Assembly: GCF_000746205.1 (NCBI RefSeq)
Contig: NZ_JQKV01000001.1
Location: forward strand, 732,814-796,813
Source: Halorubrum sp. BV1
GTDB lineage: Archaea; Halobacteriota; Halobacteria; Halobacteriales; Haloferacaceae
DNA length: 64,000 nt
Direction of reading: 5' to 3'
The notes beneath the pieces were generated by a model. The model was given only the letters and a program-made list of their open reading frames with translations. It ran no database searches and was not told the origin of the DNA. A program made the translations under genes and the position numbers. Below, one piece after another: positions 44,531 through 53,171 of this stretch (its first letter is position 1; each line of letters starts with the position of its first letter).

Positions 44531-45415
44531 GTGAAGGGCCTCTTGAAGTCGCAGCTACTCCGGTTTACTGAAAAGGCGATCCATCTGGCACGCCGAGCGG
44601 TCTCCCAATACTCCTCAAAACACCGCTTTACACTCCCACAACATGTTGTTCCACTCTGTTTCAAAGTTCGGAAGAACACGACCCATCGTGGGCTGCTTGA
44701 CGAATTAATCGAGATGCCACGTATCCGTCGTGTTCCTGAGTTAGCCGAATTCCTACGTCATCAACACTTTGTAAGGCGTTCAACGGGCTTGATATAGCTG
44801 TATAGCGTGTTATATTGACTCTCTCAGCGACGCTGCTTCCGACGAGTGGAGTTGTTGGTGTTGACGCGTCAGGAATCTATCACAGCCACGCCTCAAAACA
44901 CTACACAAAACGAGCCGAGATCACGATTCAGCAGCTCAAAGTGACGTTGCTGGTCGATGCGAAGGTAAACGCGAATCTCGATCTACATGTAACTACGACG
45001 CAAAAACACGATAGCCAGATCGCTCCGTCGTTGATCAAACGCAACCCCGAGACTATCGATCTCCTGCTCGGAGACAGAGGCTACGACGACCAGAAAATCA
45101 GGTGACTTGCCCGTCAATACGAGATTCGGCCACTGATTAAGCATCGTGAATCCACGTCACTTCAAAAGGCATGGAACGCACGCTTAGACACTGATCTCTA
45201 CGGGCAGCGAAGTCAGTCCGAGACTGTCAACGCAACGCTCAAGCGGAAGCGCAGTGGGTTCGTCCGGTCACGGCGCTGGTGGAAACAGTTACGTATTCCC
45301 AATTCAATCGCCCATCGCGAATTTCGATCTCGCTCCACAAACGATAAATTAGTCCACGCAATACGGAGGGGCGGTCGAATTCTGCTACAGATCCGCAGAA
45401 CTCGTTCGCATCATC
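44531..45415 (+). pseudogene. second IS5-type transposase (ISH9-like), broken
   Basis: N-terminal RFTEKAIHLARRAVSQYSSK, then LPQHVVPLCFKVRKNTTHRG and LLDELIEMPRIRRVPEL in one frame. A second frame carries SSTLCKAFNGLDIAV, a TAG stop and then GVVGVDASGIYHSHASKHYT (Asp of DDE), QQLKVTLLVDAKVNANLDLH and LLLGDRGYDDQKIR followed by TGA at 45103-45105. After that, IRPLIKHRE, DLYGQRSQSETVNATLKRKR and RRWWKQL are still visible. It lies between two AT-rich glycosyltransferases; TIRs not found. Confidence 0.85.
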
Positions 45416-45422
45416 CTCTAAC

Positions 45423-46364
45423 TTAACCACTAATCTTATGATATATAGATTTTATATAGTTCGGTAGTAGCAAACTGGCATGACATCCTATATTATATTT
45501 GTTTTCTTCGCTTTTATGTAGCCACGAATAATAATCGAGAAGCATTGAAATGTAGTTTCTTTCTTCTCGGTTCATTCGAACAGAATATTCGATGATATAC
45601 TCTTCCATCGACTGTAAGGTTTTCATTGCTCTTTTACTTGACAAATTGTCAATTATAAGTGGTTTGTTTTTATTATATATATACTGACTAGCGTTGTACT
45701 TCTCCTCGTTATTGAGTCGGTTTGAGATACTATCCCTATGGTGTCGATACTCTGTGAGTACCTCTTGGCAATAATCCACTTTTGTTTCTGCTGCTGCTCG
45801 AATTTTTAGGTCCCAGTCTTCATATACGGTCAAATTTTCGTCATACATACCAATCTTACGTATTATATTGGTGGATATTAATTCATTCCGATAGAGTGAT
45901 CTAGTTGGCCAGTCACGGCTGGCGTTCTCTGCCAAGATTTTCCCTGTTGGTGGTTGCGAATTGTTAAACCATATATCTTTACTATTCCCACCTGAATCTA
46001 TATTTCTAATGTTAGAGTAAACAATTCCCACATCAGGGTTTTTAATGTATTTCTGGTGCTCTATTTTTAATTTATTTGGTCTAAAACGATCGTCACCATC
46101 AAGAAAAGTCACAAGATCACAGTTGACGTTTTCCAGAGCAATGTTGCGCATCTCTGGAATATTAATGCTAGCGGGAATGTACACTGATTTCGCGTGTTGG
46201 TACTTTTGTTCATAGGAGTCGATAATTGAACGAGTACCATCTGTGGATCCCGCATCAACAAGTATTATCTCGTCTGGCTCTTTATTTTGATTGAGTACAC
46301 TTTCGATTGCGTCAGATATGTATTTGGCTTCATTGTGAGACGTGATGATTACAGAGATGTTCAT
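45423..46364 (-). CDS. GT2-family glycosyltransferase
   Basis: A 313-residue protein. The start MNISVIITSHNEAKYISDAI, DAGSTDGTRSIIDSY, CDLVTFLDGDDRFRPNKL (DxD as DGDD) and VYEDWDLKIRAAAE give a typical inverting GT2 fold. C-terminal helix-rich region contains no membrane helix. AT-rich. Donor and acceptor sugar unknown. Confidence 0.87.
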   Translation of the reverse strand: MNISVIITSHNEAKYISDAIESVLNQNKEPDEIILVDAGSTDGTRSIIDSYEQKYQHAKSVYIPASINIPEMRNIALENVNCDLVTFLDGDDRFRPNKLKIEHQKYIKNPDVGIVYSNIRNIDSGGNSKDIWFNNSQPPTGKILAENASRDWPTRSLYRNELISTNIIRKIGMYDENLTVYEDWDLKIRAAAETKVDYCQEVLTEYRHHRDSISNRLNNEEKYNASQYIYNKNKPLIIDNLSSKRAMKTLQSMEEYIIEYSVRMNREERNYISMLLDYYSWLHKSEENKYNIGCHASLLLPNYIKSIYHKISG

Positions 46365-46503
46365 ATTCTATCTGACTATTCCAGTATCTTTTAGATTACG
46401 CTATTCCAGAGCGGTGTTTAGATACACTGTCCATATAGCGACAGAGTCTGAGCTACTCGTCGGCATTGATTCAACAGTGTTCCTAAGTACACAACCAAGA
46501 TTT

Positions 46504-47655
46504 TTACATATAACCGAGGGATTCTAGCTGATCAACTGTTTCTTGATCTACCTTCTCTTCTCCCGTGTTCTGTCTTTTTTGAAATTGTTCGAATATTTTC
46601 TCACATTCATCTAGTGAAATTGAAGGGTTACCATACTTTTTCATCCCCGGTGAAAATTCACTGAACGTTGATCGGAACCCGTCACCACCGATGAATCTAT
46701 TCGGGCTCATATTCCAACGAAGATATCCATAGATTATTAGAGCTTTTAAATATCCGCCCTTTGTCTTCACGAATCCGCCATCATGATCCCAATAGCTCTG
46801 AATCATTCTTCGAGAGTCTAAGCGAGTGCTCGAATAAAATACGGATTCATACTGATTATATCCTGGACGATAAACTTCCTCACCTATCTTAATAGAATCC
46901 CCGTCCATCTTTTTCGTCTGTATTCCTAGTAGCTCACAGACTGTTGGCGCAATATCGATATGGCGAATACACCCATCCCGTCTACCAGGGTCGATATCCT
47001 TGTGGTAGAATAGTGTTGGCACATACACACTCTCTGGCCGGGCTAAGTGATTGTGTCCCACGTATCCATATTCTCCAACACGCTCGCCGTGGTCTCCTAA
47101 ATAAACAAATAGTGTGTTATCAGTCACATTATAATCTTTCGCTTGCTGAATGAGGTTCTGAAATCGATCGATTGAGCCACTAACTGCATTTTGATAATCT
47201 TCGCGCATCTGCTGAATGGAGGATACCGAATCAAAGTATTCCTCGGAAGTCTGTTGTCGAGTAAATTCCTCCCAGTCAAACTGGTTGTACGGGGCATGGC
47301 CAGCAGGATCTCGAATTAAATAGACATACGGGCTATTAATTCTCTCAAGATCTTTACTCGGTGGGTTCCGCAAAACATCTGTAACAGGATGGTGCTCCAT
47401 TGACGGCGATATCGCACAGTCTGTTTTAGGCAAGTTAAGAAGTGTCTGTGTATCAGGACAAAGTTGATGCTGGAATCCTTCAACTCCGTGGGATGGGGGG
47501 TACAGTCCAGACACAATCGAAGCGAAAGAGGTAGGCGTATGTAGTGAAGAAGCGATCGTCTTGTAGACAGCACCAATCTCACTGATGTCTTGTTCTACCG
47601 CAGTATCGTATCTTACAGCATCAGCAACATATATCACGACGTTATCAATGTCCAT
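46504..47655 (-). CDS. AlkP-superfamily sulfatase-like protein with Thr nucleophile position
   Basis: A 383-residue protein. The metal-site strand is VVIYVADAVRYD (Asp 12), the loop SLHTPTSFASIVSGLYP (Thr 40) replaces the Cys/Ser of sulfatases, and LGDHGERVGEYGYVGH carries further metal ligands. The end is LESLGYM. It is shorter than most family members and has no signal peptide. AT-rich, with GT2 and dehydratase neighbours. A phosphotransferase or hydrolase acting on glycan substituents is likely, but the group moved cannot be predicted. Confidence 0.82.
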   Translation of the reverse strand: MDIDNVVIYVADAVRYDTAVEQDISEIGAVYKTIASSLHTPTSFASIVSGLYPPSHGVEGFQHQLCPDTQTLLNLPKTDCAISPSMEHHPVTDVLRNPPSKDLERINSPYVYLIRDPAGHAPYNQFDWEEFTRQQTSEEYFDSVSSIQQMREDYQNAVSGSIDRFQNLIQQAKDYNVTDNTLFVYLGDHGERVGEYGYVGHNHLARPESVYVPTLFYHKDIDPGRRDGCIRHIDIAPTVCELLGIQTKKMDGDSIKIGEEVYRPGYNQYESVFYSSTRLDSRRMIQSYWDHDGGFVKTKGGYLKALIIYGYLRWNMSPNRFIGGDGFRSTFSEFSPGMKKYGNPSISLDECEKIFEQFQKRQNTGEEKVDQETVDQLESLGYM

Positions 47656-47821
47656 ACTCTGCTAGACGATGTAGAATGTAATAAGCTTCAACAATTCGAT
47701 TCTCAATTGGTGGCATGCAAGCAGGCAAGAATTCACAGGTACAGCATAGATTGTAGTTTGTATATCATAGTACCAGACCGAATGATACACGTTTATTTGT
47801 GAGTCCAACGCTAAACCAGTT

Positions 47822-48883
47822 ATGAACCTTGCATCGGAATTTGAGAATCGTCCTGTATTCGTGACCGGAGCTGACGGCTTCGTCGGCTCACATCTCACCG
47901 AACAACTAGTCAAATTTGGAGCGGACGTTCGCGTGTTCGTACGCGCCACTTCAAGTGGAGAATTGCGCAATATTCGACACCTCCGCGATGATATAACTGT
48001 CCACAGAGGAGATCTCCGTGATAAACACTCTATCGAGCAGGCAATGCGGCCGTTGAAAGAATATTCGGATACAATCATATTTCATCTTGCTGCACAAGCT
48101 CACGTTGGTGAATCGTGGGATCGGCCTTACGAAACAATTGATACGAACGTTGTTGGAACACTCAATCTCCTTCAAACTGTTATCGATCTCGATCTAGATA
48201 TTTCGAAATTCGACACGGCTGGAACATCAGAAGAGTATGGCAACATTGATGATCAAATGGCGACAAAGCACGATTTTGACGATGATGGCCGTGTACTACT
48301 TAGTGAAAGATCGCCTGTTAATCCGACATCAGTCTATGCGACATCAAAACTTGCGGCCGATTTCCTCACAATGAATTATCACGATGCGTACGGTCTCCCA
48401 GGAGTCACGACTCGGATGTTCAATAATTATGGCCCGAGACAAAATCCGAGATATATTACCGGGACAATTATTACGCAAGCCTTGGAACGAGATATTGTTG
48501 AACTAGGGAATCTAAGCCCCAAACGTGACATGTGCTACGTATCAGACGGCGTTCGTGGTCATATGCATGTGGCATTAGAAGGAAGCCCAGGTGAAGAATA
48601 CGTATATGGCTATGGGGAAAATATATCTATGCAGGAGTGGGCTAGTCTGCTGCTAGAAGTTGGGAAAAAAGAGGGGTACTGGGATGATCCGAAAATCGTA
48701 CAGCGTGATGATCGCTATCGCCCTGGAGATAGTGATGTTGAAGAGTTGCTAGTCGGATATGAGAAGTTGAACAAAGAAACCGGCTGGGAGCCTGAAATAT
48801 CTTGGAAAGATGGGGCAAAGAAAACGATAGAATGGTACGCAAACAATCACGAAGCGTGGTATGGACGGGTTGATTGGAAATGA
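47822..48883 (+). CDS. NDP-sugar 4,6-dehydratase-like extended SDR (GDP-mannose 4,6-dehydratase candidate)
   Basis: A 353-residue extended SDR. NAD-binding TGADGFVGSHLTEQL is at about 15-29, then IIFHLAAQAHVGESWDRPYE and FDTAGTSEEYGN, whose T-S-E-E is the acidic motif of dehydratases. YATSKLAADF supplies catalytic Tyr/Lys and FNNYGPRQNPRYITG the substrate region. GNLSPKRDMCYVSDGVRG matches GDP-mannose/dTDP-glucose dehydratase groups. As a GDP-L-fucose synthase gene follows two genes later, GDP-mannose is the preferred guess. It could instead supply the missing RmlB step. Stop overlaps the next start. Confidence 0.82.
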   Translation: MNLASEFENRPVFVTGADGFVGSHLTEQLVKFGADVRVFVRATSSGELRNIRHLRDDITVHRGDLRDKHSIEQAMRPLKEYSDTIIFHLAAQAHVGESWDRPYETIDTNVVGTLNLLQTVIDLDLDISKFDTAGTSEEYGNIDDQMATKHDFDDDGRVLLSERSPVNPTSVYATSKLAADFLTMNYHDAYGLPGVTTRMFNNYGPRQNPRYITGTIITQALERDIVELGNLSPKRDMCYVSDGVRGHMHVALEGSPGEEYVYGYGENISMQEWASLLLEVGKKEGYWDDPKIVQRDDRYRPGDSDVEELLVGYEKLNKETGWEPEISWKDGAKKTIEWYANNHEAWYGRVDWK

Positions 48884-49908
48884 CTCACATGGAGGATAAA
48901 TTCAAGAAACTAAAAACCATTTACGATGAAGAAGGGACCCTAGCATTACTTCAAAAATCAAAAAAGCATATACTTAATAAATATCATCCAAAGCCAGCGG
49001 TAGCAAATAACTCTACCCGGAACTCGGTATGGTTTACTAAATATTTATACAGCATGTATTTTGATCTTAAATATGGATCTGGAACAGATGTCATGGACGA
49101 AGAATGGGATACACTAATTTTGTTAGACGCTTGTCGGTTTGATGATTTTTCCGAGGTTAATACAATTGAAGGTGATCTGCAGTCGAGAATTTCAAAAGGT
49201 GTCGACAGTAACGAATTCATTCGTGAAAATTTTCTCGGAAATGAGTTTGCAGATACGGTATATGTCACGGCAAACCCACATGTGAGTATTCTTGACAAGT
49301 CGGTTTTTCATGATATTATAACTGAACCGATCTCTGATTGGGATTTCGAATATCAATGTGTTAAGCCAGAAACGGTGACTAAATTTGCGAAAAAAGCTCA
49401 TCAGATGTATCCCCACAAACGGATTATCGTGCACTACATGCAGCCACATGATCCCCCATTAGGTCCTATTGCAGACGATTTGCGGAGTCAGCATCAAATT
49501 GGAGGAACTGATCCGAATTCTAACCAATCAACTGATATGAGGATCATGGAACTAGTTGCAGATGGAAAAATAGATGAAAAAAGAGCACATCTAGCATACC
49601 GCGAAACTCTTCAGATCGTGTTGTCTGAAGTAACTGACCTATTAGAAGACGTATCCGGAAAAGTGGTGATTAGCTCAGATCATGGCGAAATGTTTGGTGA
49701 AGATCCATATCCCTTTTTAGGAAAGCTGTATGAACATTATAAGAATCCAAAAACAATTGAGTTGTGCAAAGTGCCGTGGTTAGTCGTAGAGAACAATCAC
49801 GATCGGAGAGAGATCAACAAAAAAAGTATAGATGAGTCGAAACAATCCAGTAGTACAATCTCATCATCTGAGATTGAAGAGCAGTTGGAGGCGCTCGGTT
49901 ACAAATAA
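48880..49908 (+). CDS. AlkP-superfamily sulfatase-like protein, divergent nucleophile loop
   Basis: A 342-residue protein sharing DTLILLDACRFDDF near residue 70, SSDHGEMFGEDPYPF and the LEALGYK end with the other three members, but the loop that should carry the nucleophile is not readable as a CxPxR/TxPS type (SRISKGVDSNEFIRENF), so the attacking residue is unclear. ATG at 48880 overlaps the stop of the dehydratase gene by 4 bp, indicating coupling. AT-rich. It sits between two genes that I assign to GDP-fucose synthesis. Confidence 0.75.
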   Translation: MTHMEDKFKKLKTIYDEEGTLALLQKSKKHILNKYHPKPAVANNSTRNSVWFTKYLYSMYFDLKYGSGTDVMDEEWDTLILLDACRFDDFSEVNTIEGDLQSRISKGVDSNEFIRENFLGNEFADTVYVTANPHVSILDKSVFHDIITEPISDWDFEYQCVKPETVTKFAKKAHQMYPHKRIIVHYMQPHDPPLGPIADDLRSQHQIGGTDPNSNQSTDMRIMELVADGKIDEKRAHLAYRETLQIVLSEVTDLLEDVSGKVVISSDHGEMFGEDPYPFLGKLYEHYKNPKTIELCKVPWLVVENNHDRREINKKSIDESKQSSSTISSSEIEEQLEALGYK

Positions 49909-49946
49909 TTAAAGTACAAGCCCATATTCCCTTATTATAAGCTTAA

Positions 49947-50888
49947 ATGATAGACACAAACGATTCAATTGTTGTTACGGGTGGTGCTGGTTTTCTCGGT
50001 TCGCACCTTACTGAGGAACTCCAGTCCAGAGGGTATGAAGAGGTTTTTGTTCCCCGTAGCTCAGAGTATGATCTTCGGAATCCAGGTGCGATAAAACAGC
50101 TGTACGAGGATATCGAGCCAGATGGAGTCATTCATGCCGCGGCAACTGTTGGTGGAATAGGCGCAAATCGTGAACGGCCAGGAGAATTCTTTTATGATAA
50201 TGCGATCATGGGCATTGAACTTATTGAACAAGCTCGGAGATACGATATTAAAAAATTTGTCACACTTGGAACAATCTGCTCATACCCGAAGCATACCCCC
50301 GTTCCATTCTCTGAGGAAGATCTGTGGGATGGATACCCCGAAGAAACAAACGCTCCCTACGGAATCGCCAAGAAGGCGCTTCTTACCCAAGGACGTGCAT
50401 ATCGGAGACAGTATGGGTTTAACTCAATCCACTTACTTCCAGTCAATCTTTATGGCCCTCGAGATGATTTCGATCCTAAAACATCACATGTTATTCCGGC
50501 AATCATTAAAAAGTGTATAGATGCGAAAAAGCAGGGAAATGATTCAATCACTGCGTGGGGTACTGGGGAGCCGACACGAGAGTTCCTGTACGTAACTGAT
50601 GCAGCTCGTGGTATTGTTGATGCAATGGAAGATTACAACTCACCAGAACCAATGAACCTCGGATCTGGGCATGAAATATCTATCAAAGAGTTAATAAGAA
50701 CAATCGTTGAAGTGACAGAATATGAAGGTGAAATCATATGGGATCGTTCCAAACCAGATGGTCAACCGCGCCGGTGTTTGGATATATCAAGAGCAAATAA
50801 AAATCTTGACTGGGAACCAAAAATTGAACTTAGAGAAGGAATCAGAAGTGTTGTTGATTGGTACCTGGATCAGAGATCAGATGTCTAG
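49947..50888 (+). CDS. fcl: GDP-L-fucose synthase
   Basis: A 313-residue epimerase-reductase converting GDP-4-keto-6-deoxymannose to GDP-L-fucose with NADPH. It has VVTGGAGFLGSHLTEEL, then AAATVGGIGANRERPGEFFY (the family signature GGIxxN), LGTICSYPKHTPVPFSEEDL (Ser 112 region) and APYGIAKK with Tyr 138 and Lys 142. Length is normal. Only 38 bp after the previous gene. With the dehydratase at 47822 and the GT10 enzyme at 38648 this supports fucose in the surface glycan. Confidence 0.88.
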   Translation: MIDTNDSIVVTGGAGFLGSHLTEELQSRGYEEVFVPRSSEYDLRNPGAIKQLYEDIEPDGVIHAAATVGGIGANRERPGEFFYDNAIMGIELIEQARRYDIKKFVTLGTICSYPKHTPVPFSEEDLWDGYPEETNAPYGIAKKALLTQGRAYRRQYGFNSIHLLPVNLYGPRDDFDPKTSHVIPAIIKKCIDAKKQGNDSITAWGTGEPTREFLYVTDAARGIVDAMEDYNSPEPMNLGSGHEISIKELIRTIVEVTEYEGEIIWDRSKPDGQPRRCLDISRANKNLDWEPKIELREGIRSVVDWYLDQRSDV

Positions 50889-50988
50889 ATGAATAATTAA
50901 GACTATTCTGGGCAGATAGCGCGTTTTTTATTCTGGCTATACACTCTCTTCAACAAATCTTATCACATCAGTTGTCGTTCTCTCTGAT

Positions 50989-51882
50989 ATGGATCGCCCA
51001 CTCGTTTCAATCGTTACGCCCTCATACAACCAATCAGAGTATATAGAGGACACACTACAATCCGTTCAAAATCAAACTTACAAGAATATTGAACATCTCG
51101 TGATTGATGGTGGCTCAAATGATGGGACCCAAGATATACTTCGAAAGTACGAGAGTGAATACAATTTGCAGTGGGTATCAGAATCTGATGAAGGTCAGTG
51201 TGATGCGATAAATAAAGGCTTTAGCCGAGCAAACGGCGATATTATCGCTTGGTTGAATTCAGATGATGTTTATTTTGATACGAAAGTGTTCGAACGTGTC
51301 GTTGATTATTTCCACACACATAATGAAGATGTTATATATGGGGACGAGGTTCTTATTGATAAAGCCTCTACAATCACGTCTGTGGATGCGCGCCCTAAGT
51401 TCGATGCATCAAAATTGTCGTATAGGATACTACTCGCACAAGCAGCCTCGTTTTTTCGGCGAGAAGTTATTGAGCAAGAAAAACTCAGGGTTGATTTGCA
51501 CTACTGTCTTGATCACGAGTACTGGCTACGACTCTCACAAAAATTCTCATTCAGACATGTTCCAGATATATTAGCCGGATTTAGAGTATATGATGAACAA
51601 AAGTCTCAAACGTATGACCAGATATCCAAAGAATTTGACGATGTGATTCAGGGGTATGATAGCTCTACACCGGGGATATTCTATTCGTTGTTTGATAATA
51701 GTCGAATAGAACTATCACGGTGGAGACGAGCAGCAATTTACACGTACCGGCTTCATCAAAATCCACCAGAATTTGCGTTTGATGGTGATTTAGCACCTCT
51801 GTTCAGGATGCTCACAAATATTCCACCTGGAAAAGATGACGCAGTAAAAGTGTGGAGACGTTATTGGAATAGTACTGGTTGA
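50989..51882 (+). CDS. GT2-family glycosyltransferase
   Basis: A 297-residue protein. The start DRPLVSIVTPSYNQSEYIED, IDGGSNDGTQDILRKYESE and the metal-binding IIAWLNSDDVYFDTKVFER (NSDD) mark the fold. FFRREVIEQEKLRVDLHYCL and DHEYWLRLSQKF are the acceptor-side region. It overlaps the GT4 gene by nothing but lies 5 bp before it, and both are on the plus strand. AT-rich, in contrast with the next gene. Confidence 0.87.
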   Translation: MDRPLVSIVTPSYNQSEYIEDTLQSVQNQTYKNIEHLVIDGGSNDGTQDILRKYESEYNLQWVSESDEGQCDAINKGFSRANGDIIAWLNSDDVYFDTKVFERVVDYFHTHNEDVIYGDEVLIDKASTITSVDARPKFDASKLSYRILLAQAASFFRREVIEQEKLRVDLHYCLDHEYWLRLSQKFSFRHVPDILAGFRVYDEQKSQTYDQISKEFDDVIQGYDSSTPGIFYSLFDNSRIELSRWRRAAIYTYRLHQNPPEFAFDGDLAPLFRMLTNIPPGKDDAVKVWRRYWNSTG

Positions 51883-51887
51883 TACAT

Positions 51888-53099
51888 ATGAACGCCGCGC
51901 AAGTCGTCCCCTACGTCACGTACCCTCCCAGAATGGGGGGCGATCATCGCACACATGGACTGATGAAGGAGTTCCCGGAACTTAGCGACTCCGTCATCCG
52001 GTACTGTCAGGGCGGGACGCCAGCGATGTACCGGTCGCTCGATCTCCGTCGGCACGTCACGATCGCGGATGGGTACGAGGAGAGACGTCATCTCCACCCG
52101 ATTCACGAATTTCCGAAAGCGCCGATGCTGCTCGGCTATCCGAATCTCTTTGCCAGCACCTCACTCCGTTTAGCGAGCGACGGTCTAGACACTATACTCA
52201 ACGACGCCGATGTCGTCGTCGTGCGCGAACCGTGGCAGTTGCCGTACGTGCTCGATCACGCGAAACCGGACGCCCCAGTCGTGTACTCAAGTCACAACGT
52301 CGAGACTGAACGGTTTGGCGACATCGATCAGCCGATGTGTGCCGATCGAGTAGCAAAACGCGTCGACACATTGGAGCGACGCGCAGTCGAAGAAACCGAC
52401 GCGGTGATCTGCACGGGCAACAGAGACGCCGACGTGTATCGCGACCGGTACGATCCCGGCGGACCGATGATCGTCGCCCCGAACGGGGCGTACGAAGACG
52501 ACGTTCGAGAACACCGTCCGGATTCCGACGGTGCACGTCGAGTCCGACGCAAATACGACATCGCCGACGACGCCACCGTCTCACTGTTTATGGGGAGTAA
52601 CTACCGCCCGAACGTCGAGGCCGCTGAAGCGGTCGTCGACATCGCTCGAAACATGACCGAGAGAGACGCGGATTTCGAGTTTCTGATCCTCGGCGATGTC
52701 GGTAGCGCTCTCGATGACCGTCATCTCCCGCAAAACGTCACGACGACCGGATACGTCGAGGAAGATTTCGAGTCGCACTTCGATGCGGCCGATGTCGCAC
52801 TGAATCCGATGGTGTCCGGTGGTGGAACCAACATCAAACTCATCGAGTATTTCGCACGGAGTTTGCCGGTGATCTCCACGCCGTTCGGTGTCCGCGGGAT
52901 CGAGGTACGTGATCACGAACACGTTGTGGTCGCAGAGAGAGAGACGACTGCAGACGAGATAGAAGAGCTCGGAACAGATACCGACCGCCGAAAGAGACTC
53001 GGGAACGCTGCTCGCCTGCTCACCGAAGAGCAATACACGTGGGAAGCGTCATCACGAACCGTTCGCTCGCGTCTTCACGAGCTGTTTGGTCCGTTCTAA
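51888..53099 (+). CDS. GT4-family glycosyltransferase
   Basis: A 403-residue retaining GT-B enzyme. N-terminal domain: VPYVTYPPRMGGDHRTHGL, VVYSSHNVETERFGD. Nucleotide-sugar side: ATVSLFMGSNYRPNVEAAEA, TTTGYVEEDFESHFDAAD, and the acceptor/diphosphate region ALNPMVSGGGTNIKLIEYFA, where the Glu (E in IKLIEYF) is the family's E-x7-E partner. GC-rich, like aglB, so the low-GC block ends at this gene's start. ATG at 51888 chosen over an upstream TTG. Confidence 0.88.
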   Translation: MNAAQVVPYVTYPPRMGGDHRTHGLMKEFPELSDSVIRYCQGGTPAMYRSLDLRRHVTIADGYEERRHLHPIHEFPKAPMLLGYPNLFASTSLRLASDGLDTILNDADVVVVREPWQLPYVLDHAKPDAPVVYSSHNVETERFGDIDQPMCADRVAKRVDTLERRAVEETDAVICTGNRDADVYRDRYDPGGPMIVAPNGAYEDDVREHRPDSDGARRVRRKYDIADDATVSLFMGSNYRPNVEAAEAVVDIARNMTERDADFEFLILGDVGSALDDRHLPQNVTTTGYVEEDFESHFDAADVALNPMVSGGGTNIKLIEYFARSLPVISTPFGVRGIEVRDHEHVVVAERETTADEIEELGTDTDRRKRLGNAARLLTEEQYTWEASSRTVRSRLHELFGPF

Positions 53100-53171
53100 G
53101 CAGATCTCCACTGTCGTACGTGGTACACACGTTCGGCTCACAGATTAATCAAAGTGGTCTGAATGGAGTGA

